Shown in pieces: positions 1 through 8,028 of a DNA stretch of 16,648 nucleotides. Position 1 is the stretch's first letter. Every line of letters begins with the position of its first letter. Under the pieces are notes generated by a model that saw nothing but the letters and a program-made list of their open reading frames with translations, was not told where the DNA came from and ran no database searches. The DNA is from DSWT01 sp049975385. GTDB taxonomy: Bacteria > Chloroflexota > Anaerolineae > B4-G1 > SLSP01. The DNA lies in the NCBI GenBank assembly GCA_049975385.1, contig JBNGDO010000118.1, positions 1 to 16,648 on the forward strand, given 5' to 3'. The position numbers and the translations under genes are program-made.

Positions 1-159
1 AATATGGCTTAAGAAATTTAAGCAAAGATTTCATTGATTTCATAAATGTAATTCTTCTCCTCAATATTGGTTATCTGTAACGCGTGACATGTGATTTGCT
101 GAAGATGAGTCAAGCATCACGTCTCGCGCATCACATTTTACTTTGCCGTCTAAGCATTT

Positions 160-606
160 TTACTTGTCGCCCCCAACACGGAGCAGGTTCTCGCGCATCT
201 GTAAGAAGAAACGTCGCAACAACACCTGCTCTTCCAGAGTAAAGCCGGCGAACGTATCATCCTCTAGCTGGCGCCAGACGCGGTTGACATCCTCGCGGAT
301 CGCGTAACCGGCGGGGGTGAGATAAACGCGCGACACACGCTGGTCGGCAGGGTCATCCCGGCGCTCGACAAAACCGGCTTTTTCCATCCGCTGCACCATT
401 TTGGTGACCGTCGACGCCTGGATGTGCAGCCGTCCCGCCAGTTCCGTGTGGGTTTGCCCATCTTGGTCCCACAGCGCAAAGAGCATCGGCGGCTGTCCGT
501 GATACAACCCCAGATCCTCGAACAGCGTGAACATCCTGGCGCGGTGCGCTTTGCAGACCTGGGCCAGTAAAAAGTCGAGTGATTCCGATCCCTCTTTGTT
601 CGACAT
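160..606 (-). CDS. MarR-family winged-helix transcriptional regulator
   Basis: A 148-residue protein of typical MarR length. The central winged helix is visible: residues ~48-70 (HTELAGRLHIQASTVTKMVQ) form the helix-turn-helix and ~77-96 (GFVERRDDPADQRVSRVYLT) the wing, with the D-x-R-D-x-R-like 'DDPADQR' signature of the family. Flanking helices at both ends should form the dimer interface. MarR proteins bind dyads as dimers and usually repress their own gene plus a neighbour until a small phenolic or other ligand releases them; the ligand here is unknown. The ATG at 606 is supported by a GGGAG Shine-Dalgarno (611-615) four bases upstream. A consensus promoter and a dyad lie directly upstream, so autoregulation is likely. 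It is transcribed separately from the phosphatase gene upstream, though read-through is possible. Family assignment is confident; regulated targets are not visible. Confidence 0.93.
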   Translation of the reverse strand: MSNKEGSESLDFLLAQVCKAHRARMFTLFEDLGLYHGQPPMLFALWDQDGQTHTELAGRLHIQASTVTKMVQRMEKAGFVERRDDPADQRVSRVYLTPAGYAIREDVNRVWRQLEDDTFAGFTLEEQVLLRRFFLQMRENLLRVGGDK

Positions 607-627
607 AAAACTCCCTTTAAAATTTAC

Positions 628-654
628 TTAGACGGCTAATATTTAGCCAACTAA
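628..654. promoter_or_regulatory. Operator-like dyad, probable MarR binding site
   Basis: A symmetric element with nested arms: outer TTAG (628-631) and CTAA (651-654), 2-base gaps, then inner GGCTAA (634-639) and TTAGCC (643-648) around TAT. It abuts the -10 box and covers the predicted transcription start, the classic position for a repressor. A further half-site TAGCC lies at 659-663 across the end of the -10 box. MarR proteins are known to bind such ~20-bp AT-rich palindromes; binding by this particular protein is inferred. Confidence 0.75.
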
Positions 655-682
655 ATTATAGCCAAAATCAAACTCTTGTCAA
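655..682 (-). promoter_or_regulatory. Consensus sigma-70-type promoter for the MarR gene
   Basis: On the minus strand, TTGACA (682-677) and TATAAT (660-655) are separated by 16 bases. Both hexamers match the bacterial housekeeping consensus exactly. The predicted transcription start is near 648, giving a leader of about 40 nt before the ATG at 606. Such a strong promoter in front of a regulator usually means it is held down by a repressor, here probably MarR itself through the adjacent dyad. Confidence 0.85.
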
Positions 683-769
683 GAGGCAAAATCGAGTTTT
701 CCGACAGGATTTTCAGGATAGGGGCGAACAATTGCGGCTTACCTGGAAGGGGCGGTCCTTTGCATACCG

Positions 770-1543
770 TCAATTATGGTTAAGTTGGGGGGGTTCCAGC
801 AGTATATCTTTGATTGCCGCCACGGCTTCTATGCCGACACCACATTGCACCAGATACTCCAGGATCCCGCCGTACTCGTTTTCGATCTTGGCCATGACGG
901 TGTGTACGTAGCGTTCCTGCGAAGCGAATACGGCGCGCAGGCTTTGTGCAGAGAATATTCCCAACGAAAGCGCCTTGAGCCACCGCACAGCGCGCCGCGC
1001 CTGGGGCAAGATATAGGCGTCAGAACGCAAGTACTCGTGGATAATATCCTCCATCCGCACGCCGAGCGCCAGTTGAATAACGATGCTGATAAAGCCAGTG
1101 CGGTCCCGGCCCGCGCGGCAGTGAATGAGCAGCGGGTAGACCTGCGGCTGTTGCAGCAACGTAAAGAGCGCCGCCACCTGCGAACAGGAGTGATCGACGG
1201 TGTCTATATAAACGCCCTCCACCATCTCGTAGACGGCGGCCCGAACGTCGCGGCGGAACAGAAACGGCTTCAGGCGTTCGCGGATAATCTCATCGAACGG
1301 CATCGGCAACGAAACGACGCGCACTCCAGGCCACAAATGCGCCGGGCGGCTGGGCGCACGCCTGCGCTCTCTCGCCGAACGCAAGTCAATGACCGTCTTG
1401 ACCCCCAGTGCATGCAGGCGCTCCCGGTCGCGCTGGCTGGCCCGGTCAACGCGTCCAGAGCGGTACAGGTAACCGGTTTTCACGCGCCGTCCATCCACCG
1501 TGGGATAGCCGCCGAAGTCTCGAAAGTTGATCAGTCGTTCCAT
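770..1543 (-). CDS. Tyrosine/serine protein phosphatase (Y_phosphatase3-like)
   Basis: A 257-residue dual-specificity-like phosphatase. The active-site P-loop is HCRAGRDRTG at residues 141-150, with nucleophile Cys142 and phosphate-binding Arg148 (C-x5-R). The N-terminal NFRDFGG (6-12), YRSG (27-30) and VIDLRS (51-56) motifs are typical of the bacterial family that includes Mycobacterium PtpB and Listeria LipA. These enzymes remove phosphate from Tyr/Ser/Thr or phosphoinositides. There is no signal peptide, so it should act in the cytoplasm. The ATG at 1543 is chosen because the family begins just before NFRDFGG; an upstream in-frame GTG at 1570 lies inside a dispersed repeat and is unlikely. 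No good Shine-Dalgarno is visible. It lies downstream of the exporter gene, separated by the repeat. Its substrate is unknown. Confidence 0.92.
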   Translation of the reverse strand: MERLINFRDFGGYPTVDGRRVKTGYLYRSGRVDRASQRDRERLHALGVKTVIDLRSARERRRAPSRPAHLWPGVRVVSLPMPFDEIIRERLKPFLFRRDVRAAVYEMVEGVYIDTVDHSCSQVAALFTLLQQPQVYPLLIHCRAGRDRTGFISIVIQLALGVRMEDIIHEYLRSDAYILPQARRAVRWLKALSLGIFSAQSLRAVFASQERYVHTVMAKIENEYGGILEYLVQCGVGIEAVAAIKDILLEPPQLNHN

Positions 1544-1548
1544 ATATT

Positions 1549-1613
1549 TACCACAGAGACACGGGAGCACAGAGATTTTTTTAGAACCCCCTCCGTGTCC
1601 TCTGTGTCTCCGT
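1549..1613. repeat. Dispersed palindromic repeat ('CACAGAGACAC' family)
   Basis: The 72-bp gap between the exporter and phosphatase genes is almost filled by two inverted, imperfect ~22-base copies of a CACAGAGACACGG-like unit: one at about 1550-1572 on the plus strand and one at about 1592-1613 on the minus strand. They flank a T7 run and a short spacer. The folded RNA would form a long hairpin. Similar elements are scattered between genes in many environmental bacteria. It could act as an mRNA stabiliser or weak terminator between the two genes; that role is inferred. Confidence 0.75.
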
Positions 1614-1615
1614 GT

Positions 1616-2632
1616 TTATCCTTGCTCCAACGCCATTCGTGCCCGGTTTTCCAGCCACCCATCGTAAACACGCAGTGCAACCACGCCGGAGAGGATCATC
1701 AAACTGCCTGCAATCTGCGTCCCGTTCAATCGCTCGCCAAGCAGGAAGTACGCGCTGATCGCGGTGAAGACCGGCTCCGATGTCGCGATCAGGTTCACCA
1801 CACTCGACGGCAAGAGACCCAGGCTGACGTTGTACAGCCCAAATCCCGCCACGGTTGGCCCGGCGGAGAGCAAGAACAGCACGCCCCACCCCGACACCGC
1901 CTTCCCCAGCCAGAAAAAGTCGGCCAGGGACGCGGCTCCGCCGGGTATCACCGTCTCCGGCAGCAAGTTAAAGCCGAGTAGGAACAACGTTGCAAAGCCG
2001 AACGTGTAACACAGCGTCGTCCACGGATTCAGGCCGCGCTGCGCTGCCGAACGCCCCATCAAGCTGTAGGCCGCGTAGCTCAACCCGGCAAACATCCCCA
2101 CGAGCACGCCGCCCACGCTGACGCGCCACGCCGCCTGCGCAAACACGCCAGAGACCAACGCGCACCCACTAAGACTCAGAGCAATCGCCAGCAGCTTGAC
2201 ACCGTCCAGACGTTCCTTGAGAAGCCACCACCCCAACAGCGCGGTGAACGCCACCGAGCAATAGCACAGCACCGTCGCTACCGCAGCGCCGTTGAGTGCT
2301 ACGGAAAATGTCCACAGGATGTTAAAGAGGGACAATACGAGTCCATATCCTGCCAGGTAAAGGACATGGCGGCGCTCTACCTGCAGCAAGGGCGGGCGTG
2401 ATGTCCGCAGGCGCAGCAATCCCAACACCGGCAGCAGTGTCAGAATCACGAAGGCATCCCGCCAGAAGGCCAGGATCAGCGGTGGAAGGGCGTACGTCAC
2501 AGTCAGATAGCGGATGAAGATTGCCGTAGTGGAAAGGAAAACGGTGCTGATCAGAGCAATCGTGTATCCACGCGTCAGGTGCGCGCGCGGTGATAGACCT
2601 TGGATGAGTTCAGCCTCTGCCGGCGCCATCAT
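1616..2632 (-). CDS. EamA/DMT-superfamily transporter
   Basis: A 338-residue integral membrane protein with about ten hydrophobic helices arranged as two repeated EamA halves (roughly residues 20-155 and 170-320), the standard drug/metabolite transporter fold. The second-half signature is visible in SSVVNLIATSEPVFTAISAY followed by FLLGERL; the first half has the equivalent LGWWLLKERL. Members export amino acids, nucleotides, sugars or drugs across the inner membrane; the substrate cannot be read from sequence. The frame is open further upstream, but that part overlaps the GH32 gene. The ATG at 2632 overlaps the GH32 stop as ATGA, showing translational coupling. A second ATG follows immediately at 2629. 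Co-expression with a fructosidase hints at a carbohydrate link, but this is only contextual. Confidence 0.92.
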   Translation of the reverse strand: MMAPAEAELIQGLSPRAHLTRGYTIALISTVFLSTTAIFIRYLTVTYALPPLILAFWRDAFVILTLLPVLGLLRLRTSRPPLLQVERRHVLYLAGYGLVLSLFNILWTFSVALNGAAVATVLCYCSVAFTALLGWWLLKERLDGVKLLAIALSLSGCALVSGVFAQAAWRVSVGGVLVGMFAGLSYAAYSLMGRSAAQRGLNPWTTLCYTFGFATLFLLGFNLLPETVIPGGAASLADFFWLGKAVSGWGVLFLLSAGPTVAGFGLYNVSLGLLPSSVVNLIATSEPVFTAISAYFLLGERLNGTQIAGSLMILSGVVALRVYDGWLENRARMALEQG

Positions 2633-4206
2633 AACCACACCGAATCCAGCGTATAGATGTCGAGCGCGCGCACTCTGACCGCCCCACCTTCCGCGTAAAG
2701 GCGCAGCGTGAGATCGTGCTCGGGCGGAATCACGCCGATAGGCAATGCGATCAGGCCATCGGCGCCGAAGATTTCGAGCGAGGCGCGATCCACCAGGCAG
2801 CGCAGGCGCAGGTTGCCGTCCACAAGGGGCAACGGCACAGTGCGCTCCTCGCACGTCAGCACACCTTGCGCCACGTCGTAGCTCACGGGGATGCCGCGAA
2901 TGACGAAACCGATTTCGGTCGCCGTGCCGGGGGCGATGTCGGCGTGGATGTCGAACAGGTCGCCCTCGATGCCCTCCAGCAGATTTTCACCGGGACGAAG
3001 CACCACATCCTGCCAGCAATACGCCTGCCGGTGTAGCGTTTCGATCTCCTGCACGGGCCAACTACACAGCCGAATACCCTCCGGCGTCGCGCGCAACGTC
3101 AATTCACAGGGGAAGGTCATTGCCTGGTTGAACGGCATCCCTGGCAGGCCGACGCGCAGCCACGCGATCTGGATGCGCCGCCCGTCTGGGATGTCGCTCC
3201 ACGTCTGCGCGGCATAACTGTTGCCGCCCCTCGCGTAATGGAGCACCTCACTTTCTGGGGTAAACGTCACGCCGTCGAAGCTACCGAGGACGTAGTTGCC
3301 GTTCGCCCCCCAGAACATCCAGCGCGTGTTCGCCGGGTCACCGTCCACCGGCAGTTCGAAAAAGTCGGGGCATTCGGTCGCCTCGCCAATGTAGACGTCG
3401 CACAGCTTGCGCCATGTCTTGAGATCGGGCGAGGCAAACAGCGCGAAGTCGTGGTCCACCAGATAGAGCGCCATCACCCATTCCGCACTCGGCGCGTGCC
3501 AGATGACCTTCGGGTCGCGGTTGCGCCCGGCAATATGCCCAAGCACGGGATTGCCCGCGTACTTCAGCCACGTCTCACCACCATCGGTGCTGTAGGCGAG
3601 GCATTGCGTGAATGACTCACCCGCGGCGGTGTAGATGCAGACCAGCGGCGGGTCGTCATCATCCTGGAAGCCGGTCGTGTTCTGCCAGTCCACCACGGCG
3701 GAGCCGGAAAACATCACGCCCAGGTGATCGGGATAGAGCACGTCTCCCACTTCCCCCCAATGCACCAGATCGCGACTGACGGCGTGGCCCCAATGCATAT
3801 TACCCCACCCCCAGCCATAGGGGTTGTGCTGGTAGAAGAGGTGGTAAACGCCCTGGTAAAACACCAGCCCGTTCGGATCGTTGAGCCAACCGCGCCGCGA
3901 GGTGAAGTGGAATTGTGGGCGGGACTTTTCGTGGTAAAGGTCGTCCAGCCCCACCGGCACATCACTCTGAACGAGCGCCGCCAACGCGCCGGCTTCCACG
4001 TCATCCACGACGAGCGTCAGCTTGGCTCTATGGAACGGCGCGAGGTCCGCATAGACCCAGAAGTCCGGTTCCCCCTCGGCCAACTCGATGTCGAAGCGAT
4101 ACACCTCTTCGCCATCCACCGCAAAGCGCACCACCCGCTTCTCCGCACCGGTCTGTACCGGCAGGCTCAGATATTGGTGCTCCACAAGAAATGTCCTTTC
4201 TGCCAT
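2629..4206 (-). CDS. GH32 beta-fructosidase (sucrose/levan/inulin hydrolase)
   Basis: A 525-residue glycoside hydrolase family 32 enzyme. All three catalytic blocks are present: WLNDPNG with nucleophile Asp110, RDPK with transition-state Asp231, and ECPD with acid/base Glu278. The five-bladed propeller spans about residues 95-385, followed by a C-terminal beta-sandwich (~390-525). An extra ~90-residue N-terminal segment precedes the first block, as in some levanases. No signal peptide is seen, so it should cleave imported fructosides in the cytoplasm. Sucrose, levan and inulin oligomers are all possible; the exact specificity is undetermined. The ATG at 4206 has a GAGG Shine-Dalgarno (4214-4217) seven bases upstream. 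It is the first gene of a coupled pair with the EamA transporter and is divergent from the methyltransferase gene. Confidence 0.95.
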   Translation of the reverse strand: MAERTFLVEHQYLSLPVQTGAEKRVVRFAVDGEEVYRFDIELAEGEPDFWVYADLAPFHRAKLTLVVDDVEAGALAALVQSDVPVGLDDLYHEKSRPQFHFTSRRGWLNDPNGLVFYQGVYHLFYQHNPYGWGWGNMHWGHAVSRDLVHWGEVGDVLYPDHLGVMFSGSAVVDWQNTTGFQDDDDPPLVCIYTAAGESFTQCLAYSTDGGETWLKYAGNPVLGHIAGRNRDPKVIWHAPSAEWVMALYLVDHDFALFASPDLKTWRKLCDVYIGEATECPDFFELPVDGDPANTRWMFWGANGNYVLGSFDGVTFTPESEVLHYARGGNSYAAQTWSDIPDGRRIQIAWLRVGLPGMPFNQAMTFPCELTLRATPEGIRLCSWPVQEIETLHRQAYCWQDVVLRPGENLLEGIEGDLFDIHADIAPGTATEIGFVIRGIPVSYDVAQGVLTCEERTVPLPLVDGNLRLRCLVDRASLEIFGADGLIALPIGVIPPEHDLTLRLYAEGGAVRVRALDIYTLDSVWL

Positions 4207-4259
4207 TCTCCATCCTCTCTGGACGTAATGTCCCGCCGATTTTAGAAAGTAGAAATCGC

Positions 4260-4287
4260 ATTGTACACCATGACGGCGTTACAACAA
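4260..4287 (-). promoter_or_regulatory. Candidate promoter for the GH32 gene
   Basis: On the minus strand, TTGTTG (4287-4282) and TACAAT (4265-4260) are separated by 16 bases, giving a leader of about 45 nt before the ATG at 4206. The -10 box is good and the -35 box is weak, which would fit a regulated gene. No clear operator palindrome was seen. Confidence 0.5.
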
Positions 4288-4318
4288 AATTACTCGGCTG
4301 CTGACAGCTAACATCCCT

Positions 4319-4346
4319 TTGACGATCCCTCCTTTCCTGCTACAAT
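4319..4346 (+). promoter_or_regulatory. Promoter for the rRNA methyltransferase, likely leaderless
   Basis: TTGACG (4319-4324) and TACAAT (4341-4346) are spaced by 16 bases. The -10 box ends only seven bases before the ATG at 4354, so transcription should begin at or within a base or two of the start codon. No Shine-Dalgarno can fit in such a transcript. Confidence 0.7.
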
Positions 4347-4353
4347 CTGCCCT

Positions 4354-5589
4354 ATGAGCGAATACCCACGCGTTATCCTGGCTCCACGGCGCGACGTTTC
4401 GGTGCGGCGGCGGCATCCCTGGTTGTTCTCCGGGGCTGTAAGGCGCGTCGAAGAAGCGCCAGGCGGACCCGAGTCCGGCGCGCTGGTCGCTGTCCACAGT
4501 TCGGAAGGCGAGTTCCTCGCCTGGGGACACTACAGCCCCGCCTCACAGATCCGCGTGCGGCTGTTTGCGTGGGACGAGCATTTGGCTCCCGACACAGAGG
4601 ACTTCTGGCGCGCGCGCCTGGAACGCGCCATCGCCGCACGACAGCCGTTGCTCGCCGATGGAACTACCACCGCCTGCCGCCTTGTCAATGCGGAATCCGA
4701 CGGCATCCCGGGATTGGTCGTGGACCGCTACGGGGATACTGTGGTCGTCCAGTATCTCTCCGCCGGTGTGGAGGCGCGGCGAGAGCTATTCAACGAGCTG
4801 CTGGTGACGTTGCTCGATCCCACAACTCTCTACGAACGCAGCGATGTCGATGTCCGTGAGAAAGAGCGGTTAGCCCCGCGCGATGGTCTGCTCTACGGCG
4901 CAGAGCCGCCGGAAACCGTCGAGATTTTGGAAAACGGTTTGCGCTTTGGCGTGGATGTGCGTCACGGGCACAAAACCGGTTTCTACCTGGACCAGCGCGA
5001 AAACCGCGCATTGGCACGCGAGGCCGTCGCGCATTTCAATGCACCAGTCGTGCTCAATGTCTTCGCGTATACCGGTGGGTTTGCCGTCTACGCGCTGGCT
5101 GGCGGAGCGTCCGCCGTGACCAACATCGATACCTCTGGCGAGGTATTACGCATAGGCCGGGACAACCTCGCACGCAGCGGGTTTGAAGAAGCCGCCGTTG
5201 AGGACATCGAGGGCGACGCCTTCACCGTGCTGCGCGAATTGAACAGCCAGAAACGTACTGCGACACCGTCGCGCTTTGACGTGGTGATCCTCGATCCGCC
5301 CAAGTTCGCCTTCACGCAAAAGGACGTAAAACGCGCGGCCCGTGGCTACAAGGACATCAACATGCAGGCACTGCGGCTGCTCAATCCCGGCGGATTGCTC
5401 TTCACATTCTCCTGCTCCGGAGCCATTTCCGCCGACTTGTTTCAGAAGATCGTTTTTGGCGCAGCGTTGGATGTCAAACGTGACGCACAGATTGTGGGCC
5501 GGATGACGCAGAGCAGCGATCACCCGGTCGCGCTCACCTTCCCGGAAGGCGAGTACCTGAAAGGCTTAATTTGTCGGATAGTCAAGTAG
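4354..5589 (+). CDS. rlmI: 23S rRNA (cytosine-C5) methyltransferase, RlmI type
   Basis: A 411-residue class I SAM-dependent methyltransferase, close to the ~396 residues of E. coli RlmI, which methylates C1962 of 23S rRNA. An N-terminal PUA RNA-binding domain (~5-75) is followed by a linker domain and a Rossmann catalytic domain. Visible motifs are KTGFYLDQR (207-215), the SAM-binding LNVFAYTGGF (234-243), acidic D259 in NIDTS, the catalytic-loop ILDPPKF (312-318), and SCSG (353-356) carrying the probable nucleophile Cys354. It is cytoplasmic and acts on ribosome precursors. The ATG at 4354 fits the family start (RVILAPRRDVSVRRRHPWLF). The gene is monocistronic, under its own promoter, and divergent from GH32. 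The related RlmK-type enzymes have the same fold, so the exact target base is inferred from family. Confidence 0.93.
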   Translation: MSEYPRVILAPRRDVSVRRRHPWLFSGAVRRVEEAPGGPESGALVAVHSSEGEFLAWGHYSPASQIRVRLFAWDEHLAPDTEDFWRARLERAIAARQPLLADGTTTACRLVNAESDGIPGLVVDRYGDTVVVQYLSAGVEARRELFNELLVTLLDPTTLYERSDVDVREKERLAPRDGLLYGAEPPETVEILENGLRFGVDVRHGHKTGFYLDQRENRALAREAVAHFNAPVVLNVFAYTGGFAVYALAGGASAVTNIDTSGEVLRIGRDNLARSGFEEAAVEDIEGDAFTVLRELNSQKRTATPSRFDVVILDPPKFAFTQKDVKRAARGYKDINMQALRLLNPGGLLFTFSCSGAISADLFQKIVFGAALDVKRDAQIVGRMTQSSDHPVALTFPEGEYLKGLICRIVK

Positions 5590-5620
5590 TCGTTAGTCGG
5601 GCAATCTTGTAGCCACTTTT

Positions 5621-5692
5621 AGACTTCGAACTAATGTAATGGCTTAAAACTTGGAATCTGGGAAAAAGACTTTGAACTTTCGACTTTTGACC
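5621..5692. repeat. Short direct repeats around the start of the 780-residue gene
   Basis: AGACTTCGAACT (5621-5632) recurs as AGACTTTGAACT (5667-5678), followed by a degenerate third copy CGACTTTTGACC (5681-5692). The repeats straddle the possible TTG start codons of the next gene. The rest of the 5590-5650 intergenic stretch shows no convincing terminator or promoter. Confidence 0.5.
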
Positions 5693-7993
5693 AAAATAAT
5701 ACAATTTGTACTCTTAGGTTTGTCTTGCGCGGTGCTCATATTCGGTGGATCGCCGTTGCAAGCGCAGACGCCGGATGAGACGCTCACGCTGGAAGTTATC
5801 CCCGCGTGGGAGGGCTACGTGCGTCACAGTTGGTGGACAGAGGCGCGCGCGATACTGCGCAACGAAGGCACGGATTGGCACGGCGATCTCGTCGTCCACG
5901 ACAGGCTAAACCAGGTCACTTACCGCCAGGCCCTAGAGTTGCCGGCTCATTCTCACAAACAGTACCGGCTGCCACTCTTCGTCGGCAACAGCACTATGCC
6001 GACTATCTCACTACAAGACACTGAGGGTACGCAACAGGAGACGCGCGTCCCCATTCGTGGGGTCGACGAAACAGGCCGCATCATCGCGCTGGCCGACACC
6101 CGCGAGGCGTTCGTACGCGGACAACTCGCTGAATCGGATGCGCTTATCTGGATGCCAGAGCTCACCAGCCTGCCCGAAACACCGATGGCCTGGGACGTCA
6201 TCGACGTGCTGTTGCTCAACGGGATTTCTACTGCCGACCTGACCATCGCGCAGCAAGAGGCGCTGCTGGCCTGGGTCGCCGCGGGCGGGCACTGCATCAT
6301 CGGCGGTGGGCCGGCGCTCCAGCAAACGTTGATGCATCTGCTGGAAGCGCTGCGCATCGCGACCCCAGGCAATGCGCGCCAGTTCGCGTCCATCCCCGTG
6401 GAGGGGGCGATGCTCTACGACGTGGCAGCAGCCCCGTTGACGCCAAGCGCCGGCGCGATGCCGCTGACGACAGCGGACGGGGACATCGTCGCGGTGCGCA
6501 AGACTGTCGGCGAAGGGCGTGTGGACATCGTCGGATGGGATATGGCCCATCCCGCTGGCACCGCCTGGCTGGCACAGCTTTGGGCTGACGATCCGCTTCC
6601 CGCCGTCAGCGCGATGGGGAGTGACCAGGCATCCTCCCAGTCGCTCTCTTCCGGCAACCCAAGCATTTCCTTGTTGTTCAGAATTCCATCCACGATGATG
6701 CCAGAACTTTGGCCATGGCTCTTACTCTTTCCTCTGTACATCTTCTTGGTGGGACCGGGGACGTTGCTGCTGGTGCGGCGGCTCAAGCGTCCCGTCCTAG
6801 CGTGGGTCTTCATCCCCGCATGGATCTGCGGTGCAGTCGTCATCCTGGCGCTTGGGTTGAGCAGTGCCTTCTCCCAAACCTTCCCGTTGGTCCACGAAGT
6901 CGCTATGGTTTTCGTACCCGATGCAGCGCTTCCGGCGCGGGTCGTACAGGGCACGGCAATCTATGCACCACGCATCCGCCGCTTGACATGGGACGCAAGC
7001 GGTATCCAACGCTCAATGCTTGGCAGCTACCGTTTCGATACCTGGTACGACATGGGCGATCCGTTTCCGGTTGAAATTCGGATGACGGATGCTGGTGTGA
7101 CGCTCCAGACTCGCAATCCACTCGGCGTCATCACATGGGGTACAGAAGGGCTATATGATAGTCCAGACATCACAGCAGACCTGAAACTCACGCCCCAGGA
7201 GAATAGCACACTCTACCTCACCGGGGAAGTGTGGAGCGAAGCCGCACTGCACGACGTGGCACTATTGATGGGCAATGCCTCCTACGCCATCACCCTCACC
7301 GAGAGCATCGCCCAGGGCGAATCTGTGATCGTGTCCAGACCGATCAGCGCGACATATTCGATTTACGGGTATAGCGCCGCCATTTGCGGGTCGATGAATT
7401 ATTACACTCCGTACGCCATATATCCAACAACGCCATCAGTCTATCGCACACCTCCCGCATCGACATGTTACCTGACCGGCCTTATGGATGGCGTCCCCTT
7501 TCCAGCACAGGGACTGAGCGGTGTTCAGCATCAGGAAAGTTGTATGAGCTATTCGATCCCCTGTCCCACGCAACCACCCGGGAGACTCACAGTAGCGCTA
7601 GAAGCTGAGACGAACAAAATCGAGAACGGCTGGATCGACACGACGACCAACGTCCTCTATGCTTATGCCCCCGGCGCGACGCTGCACTATATCCTGCCGG
7701 TCTATATACAAATCCAGGAGATCGAGACGTTGATCGTAGGTTTGCATCCTGCTCCTGAAGTCGGCGCAAGCGATCCATTGACAGCGATTGCCGAAATCTC
7801 GTTGTGGAATTGGGACGAGCAAACGTGGATAGACTATCCACCTTCAGAAGCGGAGGAGGCACAGTTTCACATCATCCTGACAGGCGAAACGGCGCATCAG
7901 GTCTTCGACGCACAACAGGGTGTGCGTGTGCGCATAAGTGCGCGCGATGGAGTAACGCTGAAGTTGCTCCTCACCCTTGAAGGCACACCCTAA
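5651..7993 (+). CDS. Large extracytoplasmic/membrane protein with GATase-like domain
   Basis: A 780-residue protein that I cannot name. Residues ~13-38 form a signal peptide or anchor (LLGLSCAVLIFGG, then PLQAQ). About 40-135 is a beta-rich domain. About 150-310 looks like a class I glutamine-amidotransferase-like fold: VLLLNGISTADLT, then LLAWVAAGGHCIIGGG near 205-220, and GRVDIVGWD at 289-297. Two transmembrane helices follow (~355-377 and ~383-404) around a basic LVRRLKRP loop. The remaining ~375 residues appear to be an external beta-rich region with paired cysteines at 575-650. The layout resembles uncharacterised proteins found with ABC-2 transporters or transglutaminase clusters in Chloroflexota and Firmicutes. 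The start is uncertain: in-frame TTG codons lie at 5651, 5672 and 5687, none with a strong Shine-Dalgarno. It heads a cluster with the next two genes. Confidence 0.8.
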   Translation: MESGKKTLNFRLLTKIIQFVLLGLSCAVLIFGGSPLQAQTPDETLTLEVIPAWEGYVRHSWWTEARAILRNEGTDWHGDLVVHDRLNQVTYRQALELPAHSHKQYRLPLFVGNSTMPTISLQDTEGTQQETRVPIRGVDETGRIIALADTREAFVRGQLAESDALIWMPELTSLPETPMAWDVIDVLLLNGISTADLTIAQQEALLAWVAAGGHCIIGGGPALQQTLMHLLEALRIATPGNARQFASIPVEGAMLYDVAAAPLTPSAGAMPLTTADGDIVAVRKTVGEGRVDIVGWDMAHPAGTAWLAQLWADDPLPAVSAMGSDQASSQSLSSGNPSISLLFRIPSTMMPELWPWLLLFPLYIFLVGPGTLLLVRRLKRPVLAWVFIPAWICGAVVILALGLSSAFSQTFPLVHEVAMVFVPDAALPARVVQGTAIYAPRIRRLTWDASGIQRSMLGSYRFDTWYDMGDPFPVEIRMTDAGVTLQTRNPLGVITWGTEGLYDSPDITADLKLTPQENSTLYLTGEVWSEAALHDVALLMGNASYAITLTESIAQGESVIVSRPISATYSIYGYSAAICGSMNYYTPYAIYPTTPSVYRTPPASTCYLTGLMDGVPFPAQGLSGVQHQESCMSYSIPCPTQPPGRLTVALEAETNKIENGWIDTTTNVLYAYAPGATLHYILPVYIQIQEIETLIVGLHPAPEVGASDPLTAIAEISLWNWDEQTWIDYPPSEAEEAQFHIILTGETAHQVFDAQQGVRVRISARDGVTLKLLLTLEGTP

Positions 7994-8028
7994 ATTTATT
8001 GCAAAGTTTTACCCGAGTGAAGCGAGTT

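Noticed and set aside
7..23. Small hairpin GCTTAA/TTAAGC at the left edge
   Set aside because: Only 6-bp A/T-rich arms; could be chance in AT-rich DNA and context is cut by the window edge.
60..150. Dyad ATGTGAT/ATCACAT downstream of the MarR gene as a terminator
   Set aside because: The arms are ~35 bases apart with poor inner pairing and no T run, so it is not a convincing intrinsic terminator. The rest of 1-159 is AT-rich with no gene seen.
776..1981. Long plus-strand open frame (401 codons) opposite the phosphatase and exporter genes
   Set aside because: It is antisense to two genes with clear conserved motifs, spans the intergenic repeat, and its translation is rich in R/H/Q with no recognisable domain.
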